This document shows, in pieces, positions 33,948 through 43,249 of a stretch of DNA of 52,030 nucleotides (positions are counted from its first letter, which is position 1; every line of letters begins with the position of its first letter). This DNA comes from Lachnospiraceae bacterium (lineage in GTDB: Bacteria > Bacillota > Clostridia > Lachnospirales > Lachnospiraceae): NCBI GenBank assembly GCA_009911505.1, contig QXXL01000097.1, positions 1 through 52,030 on the forward strand, in the 5' to 3' direction. The notes below the pieces were generated by a model. The model was given only the letters and a program-made list of their open reading frames with translations, ran no database searches and was not told the origin of the DNA. Both the position numbers and the translations under genes were made by a program.

Positions 33948-35030
33948 ATGAAGCAAATCCATAAAACCTCCCCTCTGCCAGCCGACCCATATACCAGGCG
34001 TTATTTTTCGGATTCCACCGTATTTTTTGATATTGAAACCACCGGATTTTCCCATAAGTATGCTTTCGTCTATCTAATCGGCATGGCAATGCGCAAAGGG
34101 GATACCGTTCATACTTACCAGTTCCTCGCAGAAAACCGCCAGGAGGAAGCTTCCATTTTGTCTGCATTTTACGGCATGCTCCCCTGCGGCTGCAGCCTGT
34201 TCACATTCAACGGGGCAGGCTTTGACATTCCTTTTTTAAAAAGCAGGGAAGCGCTTTTGGGGATTTCTGGAAACTGGATTGCTTACCAGCATATGGATCT
34301 CTATAAACTTACGGCAAAATTGTCCCATCTATTCCAATTACCAGATAAAAAACAAAAATCTGTAGAGCAGTTTTTGGGGATTTTCCGGGAGGATACCTAC
34401 AGCGGCGGGGAATTAATTAACATATATTATCAATATGAAAGACAGCACGATTTACCATCCGAAGCCCTCCTGCTTTTACATAATTATGAGGATGTGCTTG
34501 GTATGGCAAAGCTGCTCCCTCTGCTTGCTTACCAGGATTTATTTTTAGGGCCAGTGCAGGTTTTAGATGCCAGGATTTCAGGCAATGGCAATCAAAAAGA
34601 ACTGTGCCTTACGTTAAAGCCCCCTGTTTCCTTTCCCCAAAAATGTACCTGGCAGAAAGGGCCTTACCGCCTTTTTTGCCAGGATATGGCTGCTGAACTA
34701 ACAATTGAAATTATTAGTGGGGAAATGAAATATTACTATGAGAATTATAAAGATTATTATTATCTGCCCGAAGAAGATATGGCAATCCATAAGAGCGTAG
34801 CAGCTTATACCAATCCAGCGCACCGCAGGCGTGCAACAGCATCAAATTGCTATGTTAAACATAGTGGCAGCTTTCTGCCGCAGGAAGGGGGGGTATTTTC
34901 ACCTTGCCTGTATCCGGGGAATAAAGCAAAATGTTCTTATTTTCAGCTTACTGATATGTTTTTACACGATACGAAGGCTTTGGAAGCGTATGCTAGCCAT
35001 ATTCTCCAAATCGTTTACACGCGTGCGTAG
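33948..35030 (+). CDS. YprB-like RNase H-fold exonuclease
   Basis: A 360-residue protein. FFDIETTGFSHKYAFVYLIG is the first DEDD exonuclease motif (Asp and Glu), TFNGAGFDIPFLKSR the second and LHNYEDVLGMAKLL the last (His/Asp). This is the RNase_H_2/YprB family, predicted 3'-5' exonucleases of unknown substrate, often about 400 residues in Firmicutes. Transcribed alone, opposite to its neighbours, and convergent with cheR. Confidence 0.82.
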   Translation: MKQIHKTSPLPADPYTRRYFSDSTVFFDIETTGFSHKYAFVYLIGMAMRKGDTVHTYQFLAENRQEEASILSAFYGMLPCGCSLFTFNGAGFDIPFLKSREALLGISGNWIAYQHMDLYKLTAKLSHLFQLPDKKQKSVEQFLGIFREDTYSGGELINIYYQYERQHDLPSEALLLLHNYEDVLGMAKLLPLLAYQDLFLGPVQVLDARISGNGNQKELCLTLKPPVSFPQKCTWQKGPYRLFCQDMAAELTIEIISGEMKYYYENYKDYYYLPEEDMAIHKSVAAYTNPAHRRRATASNCYVKHSGSFLPQEGGVFSPCLYPGNKAKCSYFQLTDMFLHDTKALEAYASHILQIVYTRA

Positions 35031-35057
35031 GGGGTAAAGCGGTTTGCCCTGCCCCCA

Positions 35058-35837
35058 TCACTTCACCTTAGAAAAAAACACCAGCGTCTTCCTCTCAAAA
35101 TTCAGCTCCTTATAATTAATCATCTGTTCTGCGCTTCCAATAAATAAAACGCCATCTTTTACAAGTGACTGGTTAAATTTTTTGTATACACTATCCCTGG
35201 CCGCTTCCGTAAAATAAATCAGCACATTCCGGCATACAATCAGATGGTATCCTGCCGGATAAGCATCCCGCAGCAGGTTGTGCTCTTTAAATTCCACACA
35301 TGCCTTAATTGCTTTTGAAACCTGGTAAGACTCCCCAACCTTTGTAAAATACCTGCGCTTGAAATCTGACGGTACGCCCGCAATACTTTTTTCGTTGTAT
35401 AACCCCACCTGGGCCGCCTCAATAACCTGTTTATCTATATCCGTCGCGACAACGTGAATCTGCCCAAGAGGAATGTGCCTGGAAAATGCCATTACCAGTG
35501 AATATGGCTCATTGCCTGTCGAGCACGCCGCGCTCCATATTTTTAAATTCTTCCCAAACCTGCGGATCAGGCTTGGGATAATATTGGTGTCTAGATATTT
35601 CCAGTGGACTGGATCGCGGTAAAATTCGGATACATTTATCGTAAGGAAATTTACAAACTGCTGGAATTTTTCTGGATCGGCCCGAAGCAGTTCCACATAG
35701 GAGTCATAGGATAATATATGATTCTTGGTAATCAGTGAGTCAATCCTCCGGCGCATCTGGTTCTCTTTGTAGGAATTTAAATCGATCTTCGTAAGAGAAT
35801 AAATATTGCTTTTGAATTTTTCATAGCTGCCCAGCAT
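35058..35837 (-). CDS. CheR-type chemoreceptor methyltransferase
   Basis: A 259-residue protein: N-terminal helical domain (YKENQMRRRIDSLI), then the SAM-binding fold with IWSAACSTGNEPYSLVMAF, VVATDIDKQVIEAA and LIVCRNVLIYFTEAARDSVY. CheR methylates glutamates of chemoreceptors. It is a single-domain protein and no other chemotaxis gene is nearby, so the partner is elsewhere. All SAM-contact motifs are present. Confidence 0.9.
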   Translation of the reverse strand: MLGSYEKFKSNIYSLTKIDLNSYKENQMRRRIDSLITKNHILSYDSYVELLRADPEKFQQFVNFLTINVSEFYRDPVHWKYLDTNIIPSLIRRFGKNLKIWSAACSTGNEPYSLVMAFSRHIPLGQIHVVATDIDKQVIEAAQVGLYNEKSIAGVPSDFKRRYFTKVGESYQVSKAIKACVEFKEHNLLRDAYPAGYHLIVCRNVLIYFTEAARDSVYKKFNQSLVKDGVLFIGSAEQMINYKELNFERKTLVFFSKVK

Positions 35838-35873
35838 AAATTCCCCGCCTTCCCTTATAGGTCTTTATAGAAA

Positions 35874-35900
35874 TAGAAAGCCCGCATTGCGAACTTTCTA
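35874..35900 (-). terminator. terminator after the S1 gene
   Basis: TAGAAAGCCCGC against GCGAACTTTCTA (12 bp including two wobbles), 3-nt loop. The T-rich tail on the minus strand is weak. Confidence 0.45.
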
Positions 35901-35917
35901 TCCTTGGCAAAATGTCC

Positions 35918-37039
35918 TTACTCTTCTGTTGCTTCTTCGGCTTCTGCCTCTTCCTGTTCATAAGCAGCAGCTGGCTCAGAATTTAAAAGCGCTTTGATGC
36001 TTAAGCTGATTTTCTTTTCCTCTTCATTGAAATCAACAATTTTCGCTTCAATTTCCTGGCCGATATTTAATACGTCAGACGGCTTTTCGATGTGCTCCCT
36101 TGCAATCTGGGAAACATGTAAAAGTGCGTCTACGCCCGGTGCAAGTTCTATAAAAGCGCCAAAATCTGCCATACGCGCTACAGTCCCCCGGATAATGGTA
36201 CCTACTGCAAACTTAGTTGCCGCATCATTCCATGGGTTTTCTTCCGGGAATTTCCTGCTCAAAGCAATCTTGGTCTCTTTAATATCCTTAATGAACACTT
36301 TTACGACTTCTCCGACCTTAAATGCTTTCTTTGGGCTTTCAACCCTTCCCCATGACATTTCTGAAATGTGGAGCAGGCCGTCCGCACCGCCTAAGTCGAT
36401 GAATGCGCCGAAATCCGTTACGTTCTTAACAGTACCTTCGATTATGTCACCTATTTGGATCCTTGCGAAAAGCTCCCTTTGCATCTCTGCCTTCTTTGCT
36501 ACTAACAACTGCTTTCTGTCACCAATAATCCTTCTTCGGCGTGGATTAAATTCTGTGATCACAAATTCGATCTCCTGGTCTTTGTACTTGTTCAGATCCT
36601 TTTCATATGTATCCGAGACAAGGCTTGCCGGGATAAACACCCTTGTTTCGTCAACGGCTACGCTTAAGCCGCCGCCTAATACCTGGATCACCTTAGCGGT
36701 TAAAACAGTGTGGTTCTCGAAAGCTTCTTCTAATTTTTTGTTGCCTTTCTCTGCAGCAAGGCGCCTGTAGGAAAGAAGAACCTGCCCTTCGCCATCATTG
36801 ACTTTAATCACTTTTACTTCCATGGTGGCACCGACAGATACAAGGGTTGTCAAGTCTACGTTCGGCTCATTGGTATACTCGGAACGGGTAATAATACCGT
36901 CGGACTTGTATCCAATATTTAAGACGATCTCATCTGGTTTCACATCGATAACAGTACCTTCGACTACCTCTCCATTTCTTATTGATTTAATTGATTCTTC
37001 TTCAAGCATTTCTTTAAAACTTACTTCTGATTCTGACAT
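35918..37039 (-). CDS. rpsA: ribosomal protein S1-like RNA-binding protein
   Basis: A 373-residue protein with four S1 repeats at about residues 22-90, 108-170, 190-262 and 275-350 (for example GDIIEGTVKNVTDFGAFIDL), and an acidic tail rich in Glu. Low-GC Gram-positive S1 homologues have four repeats rather than six. It overlaps the ispH end by 19 bases in a different frame; in some Clostridia the two are one fused gene. Its ribosome binding site (GAGGAGG) lies within the ispH coding sequence, so translation is coupled. Confidence 0.93.
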   Translation of the reverse strand: MSESEVSFKEMLEEESIKSIRNGEVVEGTVIDVKPDEIVLNIGYKSDGIITRSEYTNEPNVDLTTLVSVGATMEVKVIKVNDGEGQVLLSYRRLAAEKGNKKLEEAFENHTVLTAKVIQVLGGGLSVAVDETRVFIPASLVSDTYEKDLNKYKDQEIEFVITEFNPRRRRIIGDRKQLLVAKKAEMQRELFARIQIGDIIEGTVKNVTDFGAFIDLGGADGLLHISEMSWGRVESPKKAFKVGEVVKVFIKDIKETKIALSRKFPEENPWNDAATKFAVGTIIRGTVARMADFGAFIELAPGVDALLHVSQIAREHIEKPSDVLNIGQEIEAKIVDFNEEEKKISLSIKALLNSEPAAAYEQEEAEAEEATEE

Positions 37040-37875
37040 TCTTCCAAAACCTCCTCAATAATATTGTTTGGGGTCGAAGCCCCTGCGGTAATACCTACGT
37101 TATCAATGGACCCAAACTGCCTTATGTCCAAGTCATCAAGTGTCTGTATGTAGTAAGTATTTTCACATGCTTTTTTACATATTTCAAATAGCTTCTGTGT
37201 GTTGGAGCTGTGGCTGCCGCCGATTACAACCATCGCCCCAACGCGTGCTGCAATCTCGGCAGCTTCTTTCTGCCGTTCTTCTGTTGCACTGCAGATGGTA
37301 TTTAAAACAATTATATCATAACCTTTTTTTTCAATAATTTCAACTAATTCTTGAAATTTGTTGTAATTAAATGTCGTTTGGGATACAATGCACAGCTTTT
37401 CACCCTGTTTTATGTCCAGATTTTCCGCTTCCTGCCTTGTCTGCAGGATTGTTGCGGCCTGTGGGTCGCACCATCCCCGGATCCCCTCCACCTCTGGATG
37501 GGAAGAATTTCCTATAATAACAATATGATAGCCTTTTTTTTCATACTCTTCCACAAACCGGTGGATTTTTAAAACAAACGGGCAAGTGGCATCCACTATG
37601 GTAAACCCTTCTGCCTGTATGGCCTCATATGTTTCCTTTGAAACGCCATGCGAACGGATGACCATAATGCCTTTTGGGATGCTTTTTAGTTCCAGGAGCC
37701 CACAGACTGCATGTACACCTTTCTTTTCCAGATCCGCCACGACCTCTTCATTGTGTATAATAGGGCCGTAAGTATACACCGGGACATTACTTTTTTCTGC
37801 TTCCTCGTATACTTTTTCTACCGCGCGTTTTACGCCAAAGCAAAACCCGGCGCTTTTTGCCAATATTACCTGCAT
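37021..37875 (-). CDS. ispH: 4-hydroxy-3-methylbut-2-enyl diphosphate reductase
   Basis: A 284-residue IspH (LytB), the last step of the MEP isoprenoid pathway, reducing HMBPP to IPP and DMAPP with a 4Fe-4S cluster. Cluster cysteines lie in SAGFCFGVKRAVEK, DATCPFVLKIHRF and NTICSATEERQKEA; the catalytic Glu and His are in HNEEVV and SHPEVEGI. Cotranscribed between cmk and the S1 gene, a common clostridial order. Confidence 0.95.
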   Translation of the reverse strand: MQVILAKSAGFCFGVKRAVEKVYEEAEKSNVPVYTYGPIIHNEEVVADLEKKGVHAVCGLLELKSIPKGIMVIRSHGVSKETYEAIQAEGFTIVDATCPFVLKIHRFVEEYEKKGYHIVIIGNSSHPEVEGIRGWCDPQAATILQTRQEAENLDIKQGEKLCIVSQTTFNYNKFQELVEIIEKKGYDIIVLNTICSATEERQKEAAEIAARVGAMVVIGGSHSSNTQKLFEICKKACENTYYIQTLDDLDIRQFGSIDNVGITAGASTPNNIIEEVLEECQNQK

Positions 37876-37876
37876 C

Positions 37877-38536
37877 TTACTGCCTCTCTCTACAAATTTT
37901 CCGGATTGCCTCTACAACCTCATCTATGCCAAGTTCCGACGAATCGATAAGCAATGCGTCGTCTGCCTGCTTAAGCGGCGATGCCGCCCGGTGCATGTCA
38001 CGGAAGTCCCTCTCCTCAATATCCTTTTGGATAGCGGACAAATCGCAGCCTTCCCCTTTTTCCTTCAACTCATCAAACCGGCGTTTTGCGCGGGTATACG
38101 GGCTTGCGGTCAGATAGATTTTTACTTCTGCATCTGGCAGCACACAAGTACCAATATCTCTGCCGTCCATTATAACATCCGCCGTTTTGGCAATTTTTTG
38201 CTGCAGCGCAACCAGTTTTTGGCGGACTGCAGGATAAACGCTGATAGCAGAGGCCATATTCCCTACGTCCTCCCTACGGATTTTATCGTTTACATTTTCC
38301 CCATTTAACAGGACCTGCTGCTGCCCGTCCTGGTAGAGGATGGAAATGTCAATCCCATCTGCCAACCCGCAAACTGCGGCTTTATCCAGCGCCGGGATAC
38401 CCCGCTCCAGAAAATAAAGCGCCATCGCCCGGTACATTGCCCCGGTGTCTACATAAATATACCCCAAATCTTTTGCCAGCTTTTTGGCAATTGTGCTTTT
38501 TCCCGCTCCTGCGGGGCCGTCAATTGCAATATTCAT
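37877..38536 (-). CDS. cmk: cytidylate kinase
   Basis: A 219-residue (d)CMP kinase: P-loop IAIDGPAGAGKSTIAKKLA, VDTGAMYRAM for substrate binding, and the inserted NMP-binding domain MDGRDIGTCVLPDAEVKIYL. It makes (d)CDP for nucleic-acid and phospholipid synthesis. First gene of the cmk-ispH-rpsA group; it ends one base before ispH begins. Confidence 0.95.
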   Translation of the reverse strand: MNIAIDGPAGAGKSTIAKKLAKDLGYIYVDTGAMYRAMALYFLERGIPALDKAAVCGLADGIDISILYQDGQQQVLLNGENVNDKIRREDVGNMASAISVYPAVRQKLVALQQKIAKTADVIMDGRDIGTCVLPDAEVKIYLTASPYTRAKRRFDELKEKGEGCDLSAIQKDIEERDFRDMHRAASPLKQADDALLIDSSELGIDEVVEAIRKICRERQ

Positions 38537-38621
38537 CTTTCTTTCCTCTTTCTTTAATTATAATGGGTTTTCCCTATTATTTCATTCCCTTAAAGGGATT
38601 TTATCCAGGGCTTAAGGCCCT

Positions 38622-39857
38622 CTACCCCTCTCCTGCACTGCTTCCCGCAAGATACCCGGTAGACCATGCAATCTGCAGGTTATACCCACCTGTCATAGCG
38701 TCCAAATCGAGCACTTCTCCAGCAAAATACAGCCCGGATACCAGCTTCGATTCCATTGTAGATGGGTTTACCTCTTTCACAGAAACACCACCCCTTGTAA
38801 TGACTGCTTCGTCAAATCCACGCAGCCCGGTCAGCGTTACTGGAAAAGCTTTTAAAATATCCAGCAGCCTGCTGCGTTCTTCTTTTGTAATCTCATTGAC
38901 TTTTTTCTCAGCGGGAATACCGGATAATTCTATGATAACTGGCTGCATTTTCTGCGGAAGCAATCCCTGCACGGCATTTTTAAACTGCCGGTTAATATTC
39001 GCATCAAAATCCCGCAGCAAGCGCCGGTCCAGCTGCTCATTCGTCAAAGCCGGCTTTAAATCAACCGCCATGGAAAGCTCCTGCCCTTTTAATGCCTTTC
39101 CTGCTACGCTGCTTGCGCTTAGGCACAATGGCCCGCTCACCCCATAATGGGTAAAGAGCATTTCCCCAAAATCCTCAAACAACGTTTTCGCCCCATGTTT
39201 AATAGTTATACGGACGTTTTTAAGCGAAAGCCCTTGCAGTGCAGAGACATAGCTTTCCTTTGCCGTAAACGGTACTAGGGACGGCTCGGGCTCTTCCACT
39301 GTGTGCCCGCATTTTCTTGCAAACACATAGCCGTCTCCGGTTGAGCCCGTCGAAGGATAGGAAATACCGCCTGTGGCTACAATTACCTCATCCGAGTAAA
39401 TCCGTTCCCCGTTTGCCAAACGGACACCTGTACATAAGCCCATTTCCATCATAACCTCTTCTACCTTGGTTTTTAAGCGTACCTGCACCCCTGCCTGCTT
39501 TAACGCGCGTTTTAACGCTGCGATTATATCTGAGGAATGGTCAGACTCAGGGAAAACACGTCCCCCACGCTCCGTCTTTGTCTTAACCCCATTCTGCTCA
39601 AAAAAATCTATCACCCGGTTGTTGTCGTATGCATAAAATGCGCTATACAAAAACTTCCTGTTAGTCACAACATGGTAAAATAAGTCTTCCATATCCCCTG
39701 CATTGGTCAGGTTGCACCTTCCTTTGCCTGTAATAAAAAGCTTCTTGCCAAGTTTTTCATTTTTTTCAAACACTGTCACTGAATTTTTTCCTTTTGCCGC
39801 CGCAAGCGCAGCAAACATCCCCGCCGCACCTCCGCCGACTACAATTATTTTTTTCAT
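38622..39857 (-). CDS. NAD(P)/FAD-dependent oxidoreductase, HI0933/BaiN family
   Basis: About 411 residues: FAD-binding VVGGGAAGMFAALAAAKG at the N-terminus, FITGKGRCNLTNAGD, TGGISYPSTGSTGDGY and the C-terminal GEVLDLDAMTGGYNLQIAWSTG typical of HI0933-type flavoproteins. One member, BaiN, reduces bile-acid intermediates, but the family is broad and its general role is unsettled. ATG 39857 with GGGAG upstream is preferred over the frame to 39938. Transcribed 19 bp after the RpiR-type regulator. Confidence 0.88.
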   Translation of the reverse strand: MKKIIVVGGGAAGMFAALAAAKGKNSVTVFEKNEKLGKKLFITGKGRCNLTNAGDMEDLFYHVVTNRKFLYSAFYAYDNNRVIDFFEQNGVKTKTERGGRVFPESDHSSDIIAALKRALKQAGVQVRLKTKVEEVMMEMGLCTGVRLANGERIYSDEVIVATGGISYPSTGSTGDGYVFARKCGHTVEEPEPSLVPFTAKESYVSALQGLSLKNVRITIKHGAKTLFEDFGEMLFTHYGVSGPLCLSASSVAGKALKGQELSMAVDLKPALTNEQLDRRLLRDFDANINRQFKNAVQGLLPQKMQPVIIELSGIPAEKKVNEITKEERSRLLDILKAFPVTLTGLRGFDEAVITRGGVSVKEVNPSTMESKLVSGLYFAGEVLDLDAMTGGYNLQIAWSTGYLAGSSAGEG

Positions 39858-39876
39858 ATCCGTCTCCCATTTTGGA

Positions 39877-40749
39877 TTATTCCAGCCTTGTATTTTCATA
39901 AACCTGGTACTCGTCCCAAATTTTCTCAAGCATCTCAAGCGTGCCTGCCACCTCTTTTTGTTTTCTCATACACAGGGCCACAATTAAAGCATTGATGACA
40001 CTAAGGGGCGCAACCAGGGAATCTACAATAGACGCCATATCGCTTCCTGCAATCAGGCTGCAAGAAGAATATAAGTTCATCGGTGAATGTATGCTGTCTG
40101 TAAGCGTTATCACTTTAGCATCCCGGTTGTTGGCAAACTCTACCGCTTTTAACGCCTGCATAGAATACCTTGGAAAGCTGATGCCTATAATAACGTCCTC
40201 TCTTCCAATCCGCACCATCTGCTCAAACATTTCACTGGAGCTGTTAGTATGCAACAAATGTACCTGATCAAATATAAGGTTTAAATAGTATGCCAAAAAA
40301 CTGGCCAGGGATGCACAGCTGCGGATCCCTGCCACATAGATATTTTTGGCATTTAGTATGATATCTACCGCAAGTTCAAATGCATCCTGATCCAGATGCT
40401 CTAATGTAGCTTTTAAGTTTTCAGCATCCGACTGCAGGACGGTTTCTAAAATCTGAGTCTGGCTGATCCTTCCGTAGGTTACTTCCATACGCTGGATGGA
40501 ATTTAACTTGTTACGCACCAGCTCCTCTAACGCTTTCTGGAACTGGGGATAGCCTTTGTAACCTAATGTGGCTGCAAAACGCACAACGGTGGATTCACTT
40601 ACACCAACGACTGTGCCTAGCTTGGCAGCTGTTAAAAAAACAGCTTTGTCGTAGTTTTCTGTAATATAGGCTGCAAGGAGCTTCTGCCCCTTGCTCATGC
40701 TTTTGTATTTCCGGTTGATACGGTTGCATAAATCATTTGTACTTGCCAT
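39877..40749 (-). CDS. RpiR/MurR-family regulator with SIS domain
   Basis: About 290 residues: helix-turn-helix at 35-75 (AAKLGTVVGVSESTVVRFAA then TLGYKGYPQFQKAL) and a C-terminal SIS sugar-phosphate domain (YVAGIRSCASLASFLAYYL, DVIIGISFPRYSMQALKAV). Such proteins respond to phosphosugars. ATG 40749 follows GGAGGA; the in-frame ATG at 40761 lies before it and is less likely. No sugar genes are adjacent, so the target is not evident. Confidence 0.88.
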   Translation of the reverse strand: MASTNDLCNRINRKYKSMSKGQKLLAAYITENYDKAVFLTAAKLGTVVGVSESTVVRFAATLGYKGYPQFQKALEELVRNKLNSIQRMEVTYGRISQTQILETVLQSDAENLKATLEHLDQDAFELAVDIILNAKNIYVAGIRSCASLASFLAYYLNLIFDQVHLLHTNSSSEMFEQMVRIGREDVIIGISFPRYSMQALKAVEFANNRDAKVITLTDSIHSPMNLYSSCSLIAGSDMASIVDSLVAPLSVINALIVALCMRKQKEVAGTLEMLEKIWDEYQVYENTRLE

Positions 40750-40865
40750 AGCTTCCTCCATTTTAGTTTGGATGAGATTCGCATATCCTCTATCATATCA
40801 AACTTTTTGACGATTCACAAGGTATTTTTAGCTCGCCATGTAACTATTTACTATGACGTAAAAAA

Positions 40866-40892
40866 GCGATAAACCTATATCAGCTTTACCGC
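40866..40892 (-). terminator. terminator of the transporter/two-component operon
   Basis: Minus strand GCGGTAAA-11-nt loop-TTTATCGC (8 bp, one wobble) followed by TTTTTT, after the NarL-type regulator. The rest of 40750-40994 shows no gene. Confidence 0.7.
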
Positions 40893-40994
40893 CCGCAGCT
40901 AATAGCCATTAGGTAATTTTTAATACAAACAGAAATTGAGAATTGCTGTTTTTTAAGGGAACACCAGTTGTCTTACAAGTTCATCGGCTCTTAA

Positions 40995-41609
40995 TTAACA
41001 TATTGGTGGGATGTAACCGAGTTGAATAGCTTTTGTCACGGCTTCAACCGCTGATGTAACATCAAGTTTTTCGAATATATGCTGCAAATGATTTGATAAA
41101 GTACGTTCACTAATATAAAGTGTGCTTGCTATATCTTTTCGTTTTTGTCCCTCCGCTATAAGCTGTATAATTTGTTTCTCACTATCTGTCAATCCTTCTA
41201 TGAATGGAATTTCCCTGTCAAAATAAAGTATCCCCTGCATTATTTTAGAAAGAATAGATATGAGTTTTTCAGGTTCAATATTTTTATTAACAAATCCTTT
41301 TGCTCCTATTTTTCTTGCTTCACTTCGATATACGGGCAAATCATAGCCAGACAGAATTACAACCATTTGTTCTGGATAGCAACTTAGTATCTGTTTGGCT
41401 AATTCCAGACCATCCTCAGAGGCTATATTCTTCAAGTTTATATCCATAAGGATGATGTCTGGTTTCTTAGACGCAATAAAATTGTCTAATCGAGAAACAT
41501 CATTGATACTATCAAAGGTTTCAACTTCTGAATAATCTGACAATGCAATCTCCAAACTTTTTGAAAATAAAGCATGGTCATCTACTAACAAAATGTTGAT
41601 AAGAAACAT
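40995..41609 (-). CDS. NarL/LuxR-family response regulator
   Basis: A 204-residue regulator: receiver with DDHALFS (10-16), phosphoacceptor in IILMDINLK (about residue 57) and Lys in FVNKNI, then a LuxR-type helix-turn-helix (LTDSEKQIIQLIAEGQKRKD then YISERTLSNHLQHIFEKL). It overlaps the kinase gene by 32 bases. ATG 41609 lies directly after AAAGGGG, which is close spacing; a start a few codons inside is possible. Confidence 0.88.
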   Translation of the reverse strand: MFLINILLVDDHALFSKSLEIALSDYSEVETFDSINDVSRLDNFIASKKPDIILMDINLKNIASEDGLELAKQILSCYPEQMVVILSGYDLPVYRSEARKIGAKGFVNKNIEPEKLISILSKIMQGILYFDREIPFIEGLTDSEKQIIQLIAEGQKRKDIASTLYISERTLSNHLQHIFEKLDVTSAVEAVTKAIQLGYIPPIC

Positions 41610-43143
41610 CCCCTTTCATCGGCAATATCGTTTGTACACAAATCCCATGTGGATGGTTATTAGATATAGTTACAGAGCCGTCCATGTCATTCACTCGTTC
41701 CGTAATCATTGCAAATCCTCGATGTTTTAACTTGTCAGCAGATAAGAGAACATCTGCATCAACAGTTCCATTGTCACTCACATTCAGTATTATAATCCCC
41801 TTATCCTGCGTAAGGGTTATCCATGCTTTTTCTCCTGTCGAATGTTTATAAACATTCATCACAAGTTCCTTCAGCAGGCGGTACACAAAAATATTGTATG
41901 GCTCAACCAGAAACAAGGAGTCTGAACAATCAAAGGAGACACAGATATTACGATTCGGAAAAGATTGCGAAATACCATCCAGCAAGTTTTGGTAGTTTTC
42001 CTTTATAGTAAGTTTCGGAAGCAACATAGGATGGTAATCTTGCATTTGCTCACGAATATAAGTATTCATATTATCGAGAGTTTCCGTGATGATTTTCTGT
42101 ACTTCGGGGCGGTCAGCTTTTTTCATCATATTTTTTACAGAAAGCAGATCTTGAAGAATATCATCGTGGAGAAAGTTCGCAAATTCAAGATTTAATTGTT
42201 CTTCCCGTTGTAATTGTTGTAGGGCAACATGGTAGCTGCTTTCCCTCATTATTTTATTTTGCCCCTTCTTAAAATTTAAATCCAAAGCAATATTACAAAC
42301 ATATAAAAACGCAAACAGGGCATCCAACATAATAGAAAGCAAAAAATATCCACCATCTAAAATCATTGCTATCAAGCTAAAAATAATTACACCCGTAAAT
42401 ATAAGTAACGTTAACTGGCAATTATTGAATACGGCAGATAATGGAAGGCTGTTATGTTCGTTCAGTATGATACCGTGAACGCTTACCCAAAACAATAGTA
42501 TAGGAATATATATACCAAAATTTGAAAGATGTTCGGGAACTCTCATTGTTGAAAAAGAATAAGTAAGGAATAAAACCATAACTACTATAAAGGAGAAAGC
42601 GATATGCTTCCATTCTGACTTAAAAACAAAAGCAATTCTTTTTCTATGATATATCACAGTAAAAATAAAACATAGCCAACTTGCCATAAATTGTATGCCA
42701 TAGAGCAGGAAAAATATTTTGCTTGATACCAATATACCAATAAGAGTACAAATACAAGTTCCCTTCAGGCAGAGATTAATTAATTTCTGATATTTGTATC
42801 CGCTGTTTTGGAACAAAAACATCAGTATGAATTTAATGGAAACACACCATATTACCGGGCTTAAAGCGAAAAAAATAATGTTTGTAATGGAGTTGCCCGA
42901 AGCCGATAAAAGTATATACCAACTTTCCAATGCTAATAAACCACAAAATAGGGAAATAGTTTTATTTTTCCTAATGTTGCAGGAACTTATATAAGTAACA
43001 TCTATCAGCAGCAAAGACGATAAAATCAAGGGTATGACACCTCTGGTGTTTAAGTGCAAATCTGCATGAGCGGTCAGCCCCATATATGCAATGAGTAAAA
43101 TAGAATTTATAAAAAGCAGCAACTTTAATACTGTTTGCTTCAT
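41578..43143 (-). CDS. NarX/DegS-type sensor histidine kinase
   Basis: A 521-residue kinase with about eight N-terminal membrane helices (up to residue 285), a HisKA_3 dimerisation helix with FLHDDILQDLLSVKNMMKK, and a HATPase with RLLKELVMNVYKHS and HRGFAMITERVNDMDGS. The multi-helix sensor suggests detection of a membrane compound. ATG 43143 has AAAGGAGG upstream. Encoded after the BceAB-like transporter, whose substrate it probably senses. Confidence 0.88.
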   Translation of the reverse strand: MKQTVLKLLLFINSILLIAYMGLTAHADLHLNTRGVIPLILSSLLLIDVTYISSCNIRKNKTISLFCGLLALESWYILLSASGNSITNIIFFALSPVIWCVSIKFILMFLFQNSGYKYQKLINLCLKGTCICTLIGILVSSKIFFLLYGIQFMASWLCFIFTVIYHRKRIAFVFKSEWKHIAFSFIVVMVLFLTYSFSTMRVPEHLSNFGIYIPILLFWVSVHGIILNEHNSLPLSAVFNNCQLTLLIFTGVIIFSLIAMILDGGYFLLSIMLDALFAFLYVCNIALDLNFKKGQNKIMRESSYHVALQQLQREEQLNLEFANFLHDDILQDLLSVKNMMKKADRPEVQKIITETLDNMNTYIREQMQDYHPMLLPKLTIKENYQNLLDGISQSFPNRNICVSFDCSDSLFLVEPYNIFVYRLLKELVMNVYKHSTGEKAWITLTQDKGIIILNVSDNGTVDADVLLSADKLKHRGFAMITERVNDMDGSVTISNNHPHGICVQTILPMKGDVSYQHFVSR

Positions 43144-43207
43144 GTTTTGCCTCCTTTCTATTTTCTCATGAAATTATACCATCGCTCTGTGAACAAATGA
43201 AGTGTAC

Positions 43208-43239
43208 GAAATCGCCGAGTGATAAGACCCGGCGATTTC
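43208..43239. terminator. intergenic hairpin between transporter and kinase
   Basis: GAAATCGCCG against CGGCGATTTC, perfect 10-bp stem with 12-nt loop. There is no T-run in the operon's direction, so it may be a partial terminator or RNA-processing site that sets different levels for transporter and kinase. Confidence 0.5.
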
Positions 43240-43249
43240 ATATGATTTT

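Noticed and set aside
43208..43239. Rho-independent terminator in the direction of the BceAB-like operon
   Set aside because: Stem is perfect but the T-run lies on the other strand, so it was listed only as a hairpin of uncertain role.
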